Below are positions 16,830 through 26,057 of a stretch of DNA of 64,000 nt, piece after piece. The notes beneath the pieces are model-generated. The model was not told the DNA's origin, searched no databases, and saw only the letters and a list, made by a program, of their open reading frames with translations. Each line of letters begins with the position of its first letter. Positions within the stretch are counted from its first letter, which is position 1. Source of the DNA: Bacillota bacterium (GTDB lineage Bacteria; Bacillota; SHA-98; UBA4971); assembly GCA_024653485.1 (NCBI GenBank), contig JANLFY010000013.1, positions 1 through 64,000 of the forward strand. Reading direction: 5' to 3'. The position numbers and the translations under genes are program-made.

Positions 16830-18680
16830 CTAGTCGTCGACGCCGATTTCCGCCCTGACGCTGCAGGCGGCCTTCCGGAGATAGGGCTCGTCGAGCACGC
16901 CGACGGGGCTCGGCGTCTCGAAGATGCGCCCCGGCATGCGGAGGGCGTCGAACGAGAACCCCTCGCGCAACTTGAACGCGTACTTGCGCCTGTGTATTTC
17001 AGTGCCTGTCCTCTGGAGATCCTCGGGACCGCACTCGAACCCGGCGACGCGCAGGGCAGCGGCGGTCGTGTCAGGTGTGTATATGCCACGGGCGAAGAAA
17101 CACACGACGAGGCTGGACAGGACCTGCCTCCAGCGCTCCTCCTTCAGGATCTCGCGCGCAAGCTCGTCCGGGCCGATCCGCTTCTTCACCAGCACCTTCT
17201 GGTCCACACTGTAACCAGCGCTGTCCAGGTGGCTGTGGCGTGCGCCCACGAGGAACCCGAGGTGCGCCCCTGGACCCGTGTGATAACCCGGCATCTCGTT
17301 GCCTCCGAAGGCAAGGGCGAAATCCTGGCCGCCATACGCTGACGCAGCGTGTTCGACGCCGTGTGCGAGCGCCCTGTAGAACTCGTTCGGTTGCTCTACT
17401 ATCCGCCTCACCGCCTCGAGATAGGCACGATAGTCACCCCAGGCAAGCCGCAGGCCGCCCGCCGCATCCTCGGACACGAGGCCGCGCTCCTGTGCTTCCG
17501 TCGCCCACGCCAGCACCACTCCACAGCTCATTGCGTCGAGCCCGTAAACCTCGATGCGGTCGATGAGCTTCAGGAGACCCTCGGGGTCAGAGCCACCGAG
17601 CATCGAGCCGAGCGAGTAGATGAGCTCGTAGTCGTACGAGATCATGCTGGTCTTGTAGAAGTACGGCTCCTTCTCGTCAGGCTCACGCAAGGCCGCGATG
17701 TGAATGCACCCTACCGGACAGTGGGAGCAGGCAAGACGGCGTCCCAGGTAACGTTCGGCCAGCGCCTCTCCGGAGATACGGTCGGCTCCCTCGAACCTCG
17801 CGTCCTTCAGGTTCCGCGTCGGCAGGCCGCCGAGGGCGTTCAGCGGCAGGACGTTCTCGGGCGTCCCGAGGTCGTGGTATTTCTTCATGACGGGCGAGGC
17901 GACGGCCTCCTGGTATATCTCGTCGTACACGCGTCGGTATTCCGCCGATCCGCCGCGGCCCACCACCCCGCCCTCGCCCTCGGCTCCGCCCCTAGGTTTG
18001 ATGCCTGTCGCGCCCGTGCGCTCGCCGCTCCTTGCCCCTGCTATGGGCAGCGAGTGTCTGCCCGACACCACGACCGCCTTCAGCTTCTTGCTGCCGAAAA
18101 CCGCGCCTAGCCCTAGCCTGCCGAAGTGTCTGTAGCTCTCGGTGGCGACGCAGGCATACGGTATCAGCTTCTCGCCGGCCGTGCCGATACGCATGATCGT
18201 GCGCAGCCCGGCCGCGGGCTCGCTCTCCCGAATGATGCGACCGACGGTAAAGCTGTTCCTCATGCCCCAAAGCGTGCGGGCGTCTCGGAAATGGACGTCG
18301 CCGCCATGAATGGCCACATAGCCCGGGAGATCGTTCGCGCCGCGGATGACGACCGCTCCGTAGCCGGCCGTCCTGATGGCGACGGCGCTTCGCCCGCCGG
18401 CATGGCTCTCGCCGAGATTGCCAGTGTGCGGCGACTTGAACATGGCCACGGTCTTCGAAGCCAGAGGAAACAACCCTGTGAGCGGCCCCACTGCGAACAC
18501 AATGGGGTTTTCAGGGGAAAGCGGATCGGCGCCATTGGGACACTCTTCGTGCAGAAGTTCGATGGCTACGCCCGCCCCGCCCAAGTGGCGGTCGAAGAGG
18601 TCCTCCCGACGCTCAACCCAGTGCCGCTTCCTCGAAAGATCTATGTAGAGGACGTTCGCCAAAGGATCGGCCTTAATCAC
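16830..18680 (-). CDS. aor: Aldehyde:ferredoxin oxidoreductase (tungsten/molybdopterin)
   Basis: A 616-residue member of the AOR family, which oxidises aldehydes to acids (or reduces acids) with ferredoxin at a bis-pterin W or Mo site. The N-terminus reads VLYIDLSRKRHWVERRED. The pterin region contains NPIVFAVGPLTGLFP, SHAGGRSAVAIRTAGYGAVVIRG and GRLGLGAVFGSKKLKAVVV. The [4Fe-4S] site is CSHCPVGC with a later Cys in GLDAMSCGVV. Residues of about 205-235 are a Gly-rich insertion absent from typical members. Start is GTG at 18680, overlapping the ferredoxin stop by 8 bp with AAAGGGG upstream, so the two are translationally coupled. The modBCA genes may supply its metal. Confidence 0.92.
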   Translation of the reverse strand: MIKADPLANVLYIDLSRKRHWVERREDLFDRHLGGAGVAIELLHEECPNGADPLSPENPIVFAVGPLTGLFPLASKTVAMFKSPHTGNLGESHAGGRSAVAIRTAGYGAVVIRGANDLPGYVAIHGGDVHFRDARTLWGMRNSFTVGRIIRESEPAAGLRTIMRIGTAGEKLIPYACVATESYRHFGRLGLGAVFGSKKLKAVVVSGRHSLPIAGARSGERTGATGIKPRGGAEGEGGVVGRGGSAEYRRVYDEIYQEAVASPVMKKYHDLGTPENVLPLNALGGLPTRNLKDARFEGADRISGEALAERYLGRRLACSHCPVGCIHIAALREPDEKEPYFYKTSMISYDYELIYSLGSMLGGSDPEGLLKLIDRIEVYGLDAMSCGVVLAWATEAQERGLVSEDAAGGLRLAWGDYRAYLEAVRRIVEQPNEFYRALAHGVEHAASAYGGQDFALAFGGNEMPGYHTGPGAHLGFLVGARHSHLDSAGYSVDQKVLVKKRIGPDELAREILKEERWRQVLSSLVVCFFARGIYTPDTTAAALRVAGFECGPEDLQRTGTEIHRRKYAFKLREGFSFDALRMPGRIFETPSPVGVLDEPYLRKAACSVRAEIGVDD

Positions 18681-19251
18681 ATACCCCAACCCCTTTCGCG
18701 TCCGGGGTCCCCTTCCTTGCTTCGCGGGCAGCCTCGTCCGATGGCCCATGAGCAGCGTCGTCCGAAGGCTCGCAAGAAGCCTCGCCCGACAGGCCGTAAG
18801 CGACCCCACCTGCTGGCGTGCGAGCAACCCCGCGAGTCGTCGCACCTTCAGCCGTCTGGGCCCGTTCCACGCTCAGCACACCATGTGGACAGAACTTCGC
18901 GCAGTACCCGCAGTGGACGCATATCATGGGCTTGGCGGTTTCGTCGTCCCAGAAGACCGCGCCGACTATGCAGGCGTCCCGGCAATGACCGCATCCTATG
19001 CACCGCGCCTCATCCAGTCGCACGCCTCCACTGTCACGGACACGGAGCGCGCCCACGGGGCACACCCTTGCGCAGGGCGGGTCGTCGCAAGCCCTGCACA
19101 CTACGACCGTGAACCCCCGCTCCATGCCTCCGATGGACCTCACCCCGATGCAAGCGCGGGCAAGGCCTCCCTCTCCCAGCCGCCGTGCGCAGGCGAACAT
19201 GCAACTTTGGCAGCCGACACACCTCTCCGTATCGACCACAGACAATCTCAT
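18673..19251 (-). CDS. Multi-[4Fe-4S] ferredoxin partner of the aldehyde oxidoreductase (HycB/DmsB-like)
   Basis: A 192-residue iron-sulfur protein beginning at the ATG 19251 (MRLSVVDTERCVGCQSCMFAC). Four cluster motifs are seen: CVGCQSCMFAC, CRACDDPPCARVC, CIGCGHCRDAC and CVHCGYCAKFC. This is the arrangement of four-cluster electron-transfer subunits. The C-terminal 60 residues are low complexity. It overlaps the aldehyde oxidoreductase start by 8 bp, so it is that enzyme's direct electron acceptor. Confidence 0.9.
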   Translation of the reverse strand: MRLSVVDTERCVGCQSCMFACARRLGEGGLARACIGVRSIGGMERGFTVVVCRACDDPPCARVCPVGALRVRDSGGVRLDEARCIGCGHCRDACIVGAVFWDDETAKPMICVHCGYCAKFCPHGVLSVERAQTAEGATTRGVARTPAGGVAYGLSGEASCEPSDDAAHGPSDEAAREARKGTPDAKGVGVCD

Positions 19252-19933
19252 GAACCATCCGCACCCTTCCAAGGGGAACCGCTCGCGGTACCTAATGGGA
19301 GCCGCTTGCGGTACGCATAGGGGCACGTTTCTACATGCATACCCTGCTATCCTCCTCTCTGCCACACATTCCAGCACATATCGGAAGTACACACTCAGGC
19401 ACTCCGGCCCATTTGCTTCGCTTCGACCGTAAACCCCGCCCAAAGGGGTGGTCGTGTGTGGTCGGCCTCCCCCGTCAGCCTTTGCACTGCATCTGCCCGG
19501 CCTCGGTCCCACTGGCGCGCGACTTTGAAGTCGGCAATCGTGCATATGTAACAAGCCGTGTGCCGCCCCTCCAGCGCCATGCTCGGCCGCACCAGGTGGC
19601 TGAGTGCACGCGGCTGGGGCAAGAGGCGCCTCCACAGAGGTGAGAGGCTCAACCCTCGCCACGAGAGCATCTCTCACAGCGCCCTGACAGCCTCGCCCGC
19701 CCTTGGGTGCGCCGACGCACGCGAGAGGCCAGCTTGGTCGGCCGCCTCCATGATCACCGCCTCCGCGATGATTACGTGGCCATTTCGGGCAAGCCTCGAA
19801 CACTGCGAAAACACATTGGACTTGACGGTAGGAATTCGCAGCAGAATGGCAGAAAGGGCATAAGTGGTGAAACAAGCGGCGGGCGGCGAGCCGTGAGGGT
19901 GGCGCCACCGGGTCAACACGGAGGGGAGAACGC
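19252..19933. other. Intergenic, no gene assigned
   Basis: About 680 bp between the ferredoxin and the CsaA-like gene. Two minus-strand frames (19395..19670 and 19674..19919) are open but I do not recognise them and they lack clear ribosome binding sites. The promoters of the diverging genes should lie here. Confidence 0.4.
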
Positions 19934-20272
19934 ATGGGCCAGATAACGTACGATGACTTTGACAAGGTTGAGATGCGCGTGGGTAGGATAGTGAAGGCGG
20001 AACGGTTCCCCAAGGCGAGGAAGCCCGCCTACAAGCTGCTGATAGACTTCGGAGAACACGGAATCAGGCGATCAAGCGCGCAGGTCACGAAGCTCTACTC
20101 GCCCGACGAGCTTGTGGGCAGACTGGTTATTGCCGTCACGAATTTCCCTCCGCGCCAGATCGCAGATTTCCTGTCGGAGGTGCTCGTCCTCGGGGTCGCC
20201 GTCAGTGACGCGAGCGAGGTCGCGCTCATTCAGCCAGACCGGGAGGTTCCTTTGGGGCGACGAGTCTTCTGA
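19934..20272 (+). CDS. csaA: CsaA-like tRNA-binding domain protein
   Basis: A 112-residue single-domain OB-fold protein of the CsaA/Trbp111 family, which binds tRNA structurally and has been called a secretion chaperone in Bacillus. Conserved features are the opening FDKVEMRVGRIVKAERFPKARKPAYKL, the SSAQVTKLYSPDELVGRLVIAVTNFPP core, and the C-terminal VLVLGVAV. Length is exact for the family. GGAGGGG precedes the ATG at 19934. It is monocistronic on the plus strand. Confidence 0.92.
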   Translation: MGQITYDDFDKVEMRVGRIVKAERFPKARKPAYKLLIDFGEHGIRRSSAQVTKLYSPDELVGRLVIAVTNFPPRQIADFLSEVLVLGVAVSDASEVALIQPDREVPLGRRVF

Positions 20273-20841
20273 CGACACGGCGTCACGCCGGCTCGCGCCT
20301 TGCGGAGAGATTTCGCTCGAGGCGACCTTGACACGGCACATGAGTCTTTATACACTTACGGTAATAACTCGGAGCCAGAGTGATCCCCGGGCTTATTGCA
20401 GGCAACGGCAGAGAACAGTGATTGGGTGCCGGACCCCTGGAAGTAGACAGCAGAGGGCAGAACGCAGATGGCCGGCAAGTCGCGATGGTTGGTGAGTCGG
20501 TGAGTCGCACCTGTCGGATCACGAGCCGCGCTAGCTCGGACCTCGACACGTGCATTTGTCCTCGCTAGCCCGACTGTAGACAGGAGGAAGACCGACCAAG
20601 CCAAACGGGACCGCACGAGCAAATCCACCCGCGCCACATAGCGTGCGCCGACCCACGCGCGCCACACAGCGCTCGCTGACCCACTCGCACCGAGCCGTGT
20701 CAGCCGACAAGAAGCGTGGTGTCTCGTCCTCGCGTTCCCGAAACCTTGGTGACCACTCTATGGCTCTCGTCAGTCAAGGAGCGGCAAGGCTCCTGCCTGC
20801 CGAGGCGCTGACACGACGTGTCCGCATGAGGTGATGTCTTG
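20273..20841. other. Intergenic, no gene seen
   Basis: About 570 bp between csaA and the aminotransferase. There is no recognisable gene, RNA or clear promoter. The segment after 20640 contains GC-rich near-repeats of GCGCCACA. Confidence 0.4.
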
Positions 20842-21795
20842 ATGGCATGGGTGGAAGGTAGTTACATCTGGTTCGATGGTGACTTCGTCAAGTGGGAGGA
20901 CGCGAAGATCCACGTCCTGAGCCACGTCGTGCACTATGGTTCGGGAGTCTTCGAAGGAATCAGGGCTTACAAGACGCCTGCCGGAACAGCCGTCTTCCGC
21001 TTGGGCGACCACGTGGCACGGTTGTATGATTCCGCGAAGATATACCGCATGGACATCCCTTACTCACAGGACGAGATTGCCCGGGCGATAATCGAGACCG
21101 TCAGGCGGAACGGCTTCGATTCGTGCTACATTAGGCCGTTGGTGTTCAGAGGATATCACGAGCTGGGTCTCAACCCACTTCGCGTCCCCGTGCAGACCAT
21201 GATCGCCGTCTGGGGATGGGGCTCCTATCTTGCAGCGGGCGCGGGCGCCGACGGCGTGGACGTGGTTGTGTCTTCATGGAACCGCCTTGCTCCGAACACC
21301 CTGCCTCCACTGGCCAAGGCGTGCGGCAACTACATCAACTCCCAGCTGATGAAGATGCAGGCCGTGGTAGACGGGTACCACGAGGCGATCGCAGTCGGGA
21401 CCGACGGCCTCTTGTCAGAGGCTACCGGCGAAAACCTCTTCGTGGTGCGCGGTGGAACAATATACACCCCTCAGCTCGCCTCGTCCATACTCAACGGCAT
21501 AACCAGGAACACCATCCTGACGCTCGCGCGCGACCTCGGAATTCCGGCCGTGGAACAGCCGCTGCCGAGGGAGATTCTGTACGTTGCGGACGAGGTGTTC
21601 CTCACAGGAACCGCTGCGGAGATAACTCCCGTGCGCTCCGTGGACAGAATCCCTGTAGGGAATGGCGAGATGGGCCCGATCACCCGCAGGCTCAAGGACG
21701 CCTTCTTCGCCATCATCGGCGGGAAGGCTCCCGATTCGCACTCGTGGCTCACTCCTGTACGGGATGCCGGCGGCCCTGGCCGCTTCGCAAGCTGA
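20842..21795 (+). CDS. ilvE: Branched-chain amino acid aminotransferase
   Basis: A 317-residue PLP fold-type IV aminotransferase that interconverts Leu, Ile and Val with their 2-oxo acids. Typical motifs are HVVHYGSGVFEGIRAYKT near the start, the PLP lysine region PPLAKACGNYINSQLMKMQA, the cofactor-binding GLLSEATGENLFVVRGG, and the C-terminal DEVFLTGTAAEITPVRSVD. The ATG at 20842, preceded by GAGGTGAT, is preferred to the TTG one codon earlier. It stands alone and converges with feoB. Confidence 0.95.
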   Translation: MAWVEGSYIWFDGDFVKWEDAKIHVLSHVVHYGSGVFEGIRAYKTPAGTAVFRLGDHVARLYDSAKIYRMDIPYSQDEIARAIIETVRRNGFDSCYIRPLVFRGYHELGLNPLRVPVQTMIAVWGWGSYLAAGAGADGVDVVVSSWNRLAPNTLPPLAKACGNYINSQLMKMQAVVDGYHEAIAVGTDGLLSEATGENLFVVRGGTIYTPQLASSILNGITRNTILTLARDLGIPAVEQPLPREILYVADEVFLTGTAAEITPVRSVDRIPVGNGEMGPITRRLKDAFFAIIGGKAPDSHSWLTPVRDAGGPGRFAS

Positions 21796-21835
21796 ACACG
21801 AGGTCGAGGCCACGGCTCACTCCCACTCCTCAAGC

Positions 21836-21920
21836 TCGAGGGCTCAAGCGTTCAAGGGCTCGAGGACTCGAGGGTTAAAGGGCTCGAGGGTTCAAGGGTT
21901 CAATCTTTCAATCTTTCAAG
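21836..21920. repeat. 8-bp tandem repeat (TCRAGGGY), about 10.6 copies
   Basis: From 21836 the sequence reads in 8-bp steps (TCGAGGGC, TCAAGCGT, TCAAGGGC, TCGAGGAC, TCGAGGGT and so on, ending with two TCAATCTT units). It fills the space between the convergent ilvE and feoB genes and reaches the feoB stop codon. It is probably a slippage-generated minisatellite. Confidence 0.85.
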
Positions 21921-24201
21921 CATTGGCCTCGGCTCGGGCGCGACGCCTAAGGAGCCAGGCCACTATTACCAAGACCGAAACCGCCGCGAGCACGAGAACG
22001 GCGGAGACCGCCCCCGACAGGACGAGGTTCAGCGCGGTGCCGGCCCCAAGCGCCGCCACAACCATGATGGCCGCGGCTCTTGCCATGTCTGCCGTCCCAA
22101 GCTCCCTAAGGAGCACGACGAATGTCGCTGCGCACGGGAAGAAAGCCGTTAGCACGACGCTCGCCACCGCAAGCTGGCGGGCGCTCATGCCGAGCGTCCC
22201 GAGCATGCCCACGGCCACGTCCTTCCTGAGGAATCCCATGAGCACGGCAACGGCTGCCTCCGGCGGGAGGCCCAGCAGCCCGCTCAAGACCGGCGCGAGA
22301 AGCCTTGTGGAAGCTTCCATGAGCCCGGATGTGTGCAGCAAGTTCACGATGATGACGCCCAGCAGCACATAGGGCACGGCGTCGGCAAGGAAGATCCGCA
22401 CACGCATCCAGATCTTCTTTGCGAGCCCCCGCAAGTAGGGGAATCGATACGGGGGGATCTCGATGAGCAGGGGCGGGCTCTGACCAGGCAGCGCCGAGTT
22501 GAGCACCAGCCCGAGCGAAAGCCACAGCACGAACAGGGTTCCGTAGATGTACGCAAGGTACGAGCCGCCATGTCTTCCGACGAGCCCCACGATCATCGCG
22601 CTCTGGGCCATGCAAGGCACGCCAATGGACAGCGTCGTCGCGGCTATGAATTTCTCCCGTCTGCTCTCAAGGACGCGCGTGGCCAAGACTGCAGGGACGT
22701 TGCATCCCAAGCCCAAGATCGTGGGAACGACCGCATAACCGTGCATGCCCAAAACGTGCATGAGACTGTCCAATAGCACCGCCAGGCGCGGGAGGTATCC
22801 GACATCTTCCAGGATGCTCAACGCCACGTAGAACGCCAGCACGTATGGGAGCACCATCGCGATCGGCACGTACAGCCCTGTTGTAAGAAGGCCTAGGGAT
22901 TCCACGAAGTCAACTCGTCCGTCGACGAGGTGGCCGATGAGCAAACCTCTGACAAACCCAGCGGGACTCAGCATGGCATCGAGCTTCATGACAAGAGGTC
23001 TTACCAGGCTCTCGAAGACCGGATCGAACACGTACGAGATCAGGCCCTCTCCGATCAAGCGGATGACCACGAACGAGAGAGACAGCACCGCCACCGCCAT
23101 GATAATCCCGCTGACCGGCCTCATGCTGGTGTCCTCGAGGATGTCGCGCACAGAGTGGTGCCGATGAGCGATGGATTGCACCTCTCGGGTGATGCGGCCA
23201 ACCTCAGCCCAGCGTTCGTCGGTCGTCAGCGTATCGCTCGCGCGCTCGGCAGACGCAGGACCGCCGGCTCGCGCTGGCGTGTGGCCCGCCGGCTGTCCCG
23301 GCGAATGCAACGATTGCGCGGCAGGCCCGGCAAAGGACGCGCGTCCGGCAAGGGACGTGTGTCCGGCAAGGCACGCGTGCCCGGAGGTGTAGACGGATGT
23401 GTAGCGGCGCGGGACGATTACTCTGCCTCTCCCCATCGTAGCGCCGCTCGCGTCTTTGCCCACCGCGGCGCCCGCAATGCTCGTGGCGCCAGCCTTAGCT
23501 CCAAGGCCCGCGTCTGCGGTCGCGCCACCTTCTGTGCCGACTCCCGCAGCTGAAGCTCTATCGTCCGAACGCACCCGCTCACGCGCTCCTGCGCCAGCCG
23601 TCGGCCGAACCCCCGCACCCACGCCCTTGTCCCCGACTTCAGCTGCCATTCCTTCGGCGGGCCCGACTCGTTTCCTGACCTGCGGTCCGGGTCCGGAGCG
23701 ACCGGAGCGGCGCGCCCCCTCCTCGCCGATTCTATCGAGCAGCACGTCCACGCCCTCTCCCGTCAGGGCCACCGTCGGAACGACGGGCACTCCGAGGAAG
23801 GCTTGCAGCTTGTCCACATCGATGGAGATTCCCTCATGCCGTGCTTCGTCCCACAAGTTGAGCGCTACGACCAGCGGAACCTCCCTCTCAAGCAGCTCGA
23901 GGGTCAAGTGGAGGTTGCGCTCCAGGTGAGTTGCGTCGACCACGTTCACGACGACATCTCCATCCTCGAGGCTGTCCAGCAGGGTGACCGCCACCTCCTC
24001 GGCCTTGCATGTAGGCTCAAGGCTGTATGTCCCCGGGACGTCGATGACTTCCGCCTTCTCGCCGCTCCTCAGACGTGTCACGCCCTTCATGAATTCGACG
24101 GTGGTGCCGGGATAGTTGGACGTAATCACCTGAGTGCCTGTGAGGCGCGAGAAGACAACGCTCTTGCCTACGTTCGGGTTGCCCATCAGGAGGATCTTCA
24201 T
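21916..24201 (-). CDS. feoB: Ferrous iron transporter FeoB
   Basis: A 761-residue Fe(II) transporter. The N-terminal G domain has G1 GNPNVGKS (residues 7-14), NYPGTT as the G2 region, G3 DVPGTYSL and NLWD as G4. From about residue 165 to 330 a long Ala/Gly/Arg-rich low-complexity insertion replaces the usual short helical linker. The membrane core follows with the Gate motifs, for example LGLGCNVPAVLATRVLESRREKF and ARQLAVASVVLTAFFPCAATFVVLLRELG. The ATG overlaps the FeoA stop codon (ATGA), so translation is coupled. Expression should be iron-repressed through the Fur box at 24900. Confidence 0.95.
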   Translation of the reverse strand: MKILLMGNPNVGKSVVFSRLTGTQVITSNYPGTTVEFMKGVTRLRSGEKAEVIDVPGTYSLEPTCKAEEVAVTLLDSLEDGDVVVNVVDATHLERNLHLTLELLEREVPLVVALNLWDEARHEGISIDVDKLQAFLGVPVVPTVALTGEGVDVLLDRIGEEGARRSGRSGPGPQVRKRVGPAEGMAAEVGDKGVGAGVRPTAGAGARERVRSDDRASAAGVGTEGGATADAGLGAKAGATSIAGAAVGKDASGATMGRGRVIVPRRYTSVYTSGHACLAGHTSLAGRASFAGPAAQSLHSPGQPAGHTPARAGGPASAERASDTLTTDERWAEVGRITREVQSIAHRHHSVRDILEDTSMRPVSGIIMAVAVLSLSFVVIRLIGEGLISYVFDPVFESLVRPLVMKLDAMLSPAGFVRGLLIGHLVDGRVDFVESLGLLTTGLYVPIAMVLPYVLAFYVALSILEDVGYLPRLAVLLDSLMHVLGMHGYAVVPTILGLGCNVPAVLATRVLESRREKFIAATTLSIGVPCMAQSAMIVGLVGRHGGSYLAYIYGTLFVLWLSLGLVLNSALPGQSPPLLIEIPPYRFPYLRGLAKKIWMRVRIFLADAVPYVLLGVIIVNLLHTSGLMEASTRLLAPVLSGLLGLPPEAAVAVLMGFLRKDVAVGMLGTLGMSARQLAVASVVLTAFFPCAATFVVLLRELGTADMARAAAIMVVAALGAGTALNLVLSGAVSAVLVLAAVSVLVIVAWLLRRRARAEANA

Positions 24202-24758
24202 GCACCTTCACCCCCTGGCCTCAGTGCGGCCTTCGCGTCTCTCGCCATTGCGCGCACTCCGCTGCTGCTGCTGGCTCCGTGCTCTTCGTCTGTGCTCTTC
24301 GGTAGGGCGGCGCGCTTGCCTTGGCGCGCTTGCTCGCGGGAGCCACATCCTCGTGGGAGGGATCCGCACCCATTGGAGTCGGGTGCGCGCCCGCCTTGAC
24401 GGTCCTGGAGAGGATGGCTGCCTTGACTGGCCTGGCTGGATTGGTTGGCGTTGTGGCTGGATTGGTTGGCGTCGTCGGTCCCGCCGGCCCCGCTGCCCTC
24501 GCCGGCCCTATCGATCGGCCTGACCAGCACCTTGCTTGCCATGCCGTACCCCATCGCCACCTTTGTGTCGTGGACTTCTACGGTGACCGGCCCACGCAGG
24601 AACAGCGAACTTACCTTCCGAAGCTCAGCCCCCTGTCTGATACCCAATGCCTCGAGACGCGCCACCAAGCCGTGCCCTCCGAGGATCTCCACGACTTGGA
24701 CTGTCTCACCTGCGCGTGCGTTCACTAGAGAAATCAGCCGTGTGTTTCCTCCCACCAC
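24198..24758 (-). CDS. feoA: FeoA-domain protein with long low-complexity C-terminus
   Basis: The FeoA SH3-like domain is clear: LISLVNARAGETVQVVEILGG, then VARLEALGIRQGAELRKVSS, RGPVTVEVHDTKVAMGYGMASKVLV. FeoA proteins are usually 75-90 residues; here about 100 further residues of Ser/Gly/Asn/Gln-rich sequence follow. The frame is open up to a TTG at 24896, but that segment is made of 11-bp tandem repeats, which cannot keep a reading frame and so look like leader. The GTG at 24758 is a plausible but unproven start. It overlaps feoB by 4 bp. Confidence 0.85.
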   Translation of the reverse strand: MVGGNTRLISLVNARAGETVQVVEILGGHGLVARLEALGIRQGAELRKVSSLFLRGPVTVEVHDTKVAMGYGMASKVLVRPIDRAGEGSGAGGTDDANQSSHNANQSSQASQGSHPLQDRQGGRAPDSNGCGSLPRGCGSREQARQGKRAALPKSTDEEHGASSSSGVRAMARDAKAALRPGGEGA

Positions 24759-24791
24759 TTCTGGTCCCCCACTCCCTGCTTCTTTCTCGGC

Positions 24792-24868
24792 GCTTTCAAT
24801 GCGTGTCCAGCGCGTGTCCAGCGCATGTCCAATGTATGTCCAGTGCGCGTTCAATGCGCGTTCAATCT
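24792..24868. repeat. 11-bp tandem repeat, 7 copies, in the feoA leader
   Basis: Seven consecutive 11-bp units of the type GYGTYCARYGC (for example GTGTCCAGCGC twice in a row at 24803 and 24814) lie between the feo promoter and the FeoA domain. The period is not a multiple of three, which argues that this part is untranslated. Confidence 0.88.
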
Positions 24869-24899
24869 TGCACCCAGTCACTGATCCTGTTGACAAGAC

Positions 24900-24948
24900 T
24901 GAGAATCATTCTCACTTCCATTCTACGAGCTCACGCCTTGCCTGTCAA
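24900..24948 (-). promoter_or_regulatory. feoAB promoter with perfect Fur box
   Basis: On the minus strand, TTGACA (24943-24948), a 17-bp spacer and TAGAAT (24920-24925) form a strong sigma-A promoter. The expected start point falls in a perfect 7-1-7 inverted repeat, TGAGAATcATTCTCA (24900-24914), which matches the Bacillus Fur box form TGATAATnATTATCA at 13 of 15 positions. Iron-loaded Fur would block initiation, consistent with feoAB downstream. Confidence 0.9.
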
Positions 24949-25031
24949 CAGGGGAAATGACGTCGTTCACCGTGAGTGGCACCGGTCTCTCGTCATCGGC
25001 ATCGCCGAGGCCTCGCCGTCACTTGGCTAGT

Positions 25032-26057
25032 TCAGTCGCGCCGCGCATCCATGCTCACGAGGGTTTTCGCGCCACCGCCTGAGGGGCCGGAGGACAGCAC
25101 AGAGGGCAGACGGTCCAGGGGAACGATCCTCTCCACTAACGGCTCGACGTCTACCGCGCCGTGCGCGAGGAGAGATATAGCCCTTGAGAAGGTAAACGGG
25201 TTGACGTAAGACCCTTGGAGTCGGAGTTCCTTCTTGTAGATAGTGAATGGACTTATCGTCATTCTCGCGCTCTCCGGAGCAACGCCGAAGAGCAACACGC
25301 AGCCGCCTCTAGCGGCGATCCGAACGGCCGCCTCAACGGTCTCCGGTCGTCCGACCGCCTCAATCACCACGTCAGCGCCGGCAGGCGCCACCACGCGCAC
25401 CTGCTCTTCCAGGTCCGATGACACGGGATCAACGGTGAGGGTCGCACCAAACTCCAGCGCAAGCTCCCTCTTTCGCGGCGCAGGCTCGCTCACGATGAGA
25501 GTCGTCGCTCCGCTCCTCTTGGCGAGCTGAAGAAGGATGAGTCCGATGGTGCCTCCGCCAAGCACTACTACGGTGTGGCCCGGCATTATGCCGGCCAGGT
25601 CGATGCCATGGACACAGCATGCTACGGGCTCCACAAACGCTCCCTGGACCGCTGACATGTGGGCTGGGATGACGTGACATTGCGCGATGGGAGCGATGGA
25701 ATACTCTGAGAACCCCCCATCCACGGTGACGCCTAGCGCCTCCAAGGACTCACAGAGGTGGACCTTGCCCAGCCCGCAATGGTGGCACCGCCCGCAAGCC
25801 ATGTTCGGGTCAACCGCCACCCTGTCGCCGGGCTCCAGGCCCGCGACTCCCGTGCCCAGAGCGACCACCGTTCCGCAATACTCGTGCCCGAGGATGACGG
25901 GCGGCCTCGCCGGCGCCTCGCCTCGGAATATGTGGAAATCCGTGCCGCACACCCCGCACGCCTCCACGCGAACCAGGACCTCACCCGGCCCCGGCGAGGG
26001 AACATCGCGCAGCTCGAGGTCAATCTGTCCCGGCCCCCGGAACACGGCAGCCGACAT
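25032..26057 (-). CDS. Zinc-dependent alcohol/polyol dehydrogenase (MDR family)
   Basis: A protein of about 341 residues of the medium-chain dehydrogenase family (sorbitol/threonine dehydrogenase-like). Catalytic zinc ligands are in VCGTDFH and GHEYCG. The structural zinc site is CGRCHHCGLGKVHLC, and the NAD-binding motif is VVVLGGGTIGLILLQLAKR. The natural start is uncertain; ATGs at 26057, 26078 and 26114 are all in frame, and family similarity begins at MSAAVFRGPG (26057). It is the last gene of the LacI-controlled sugar operon and should oxidise a polyol or sugar acid. Confidence 0.88.
   Translation of the reverse strand: MSAAVFRGPGQIDLELRDVPSPGPGEVLVRVEACGVCGTDFHIFRGEAPARPPVILGHEYCGTVVALGTGVAGLEPGDRVAVDPNMACGRCHHCGLGKVHLCESLEALGVTVDGGFSEYSIAPIAQCHVIPAHMSAVQGAFVEPVACCVHGIDLAGIMPGHTVVVLGGGTIGLILLQLAKRSGATTLIVSEPAPRKRELALEFGATLTVDPVSSDLEEQVRVVAPAGADVVIEAVGRPETVEAAVRIAARGGCVLLFGVAPESARMTISPFTIYKKELRLQGSYVNPFTFSRAISLLAHGAVDVEPLVERIVPLDRLPSVLSSGPSGGGAKTLVSMDARRD

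Noticed and set aside
16538-17089. Minus-strand frame across the glycosyltransferase-oxidoreductase junction
   Set aside because: It spans two well-supported genes in a shadow frame and has no recognisable domain.
19500-19600. A GACTTTGAAGTC stretch reminiscent of a selenocysteine tRNA anticodon arm
   Set aside because: The surrounding sequence does not fold into a cloverleaf with an acceptor stem and T arm; no tRNA can be supported.
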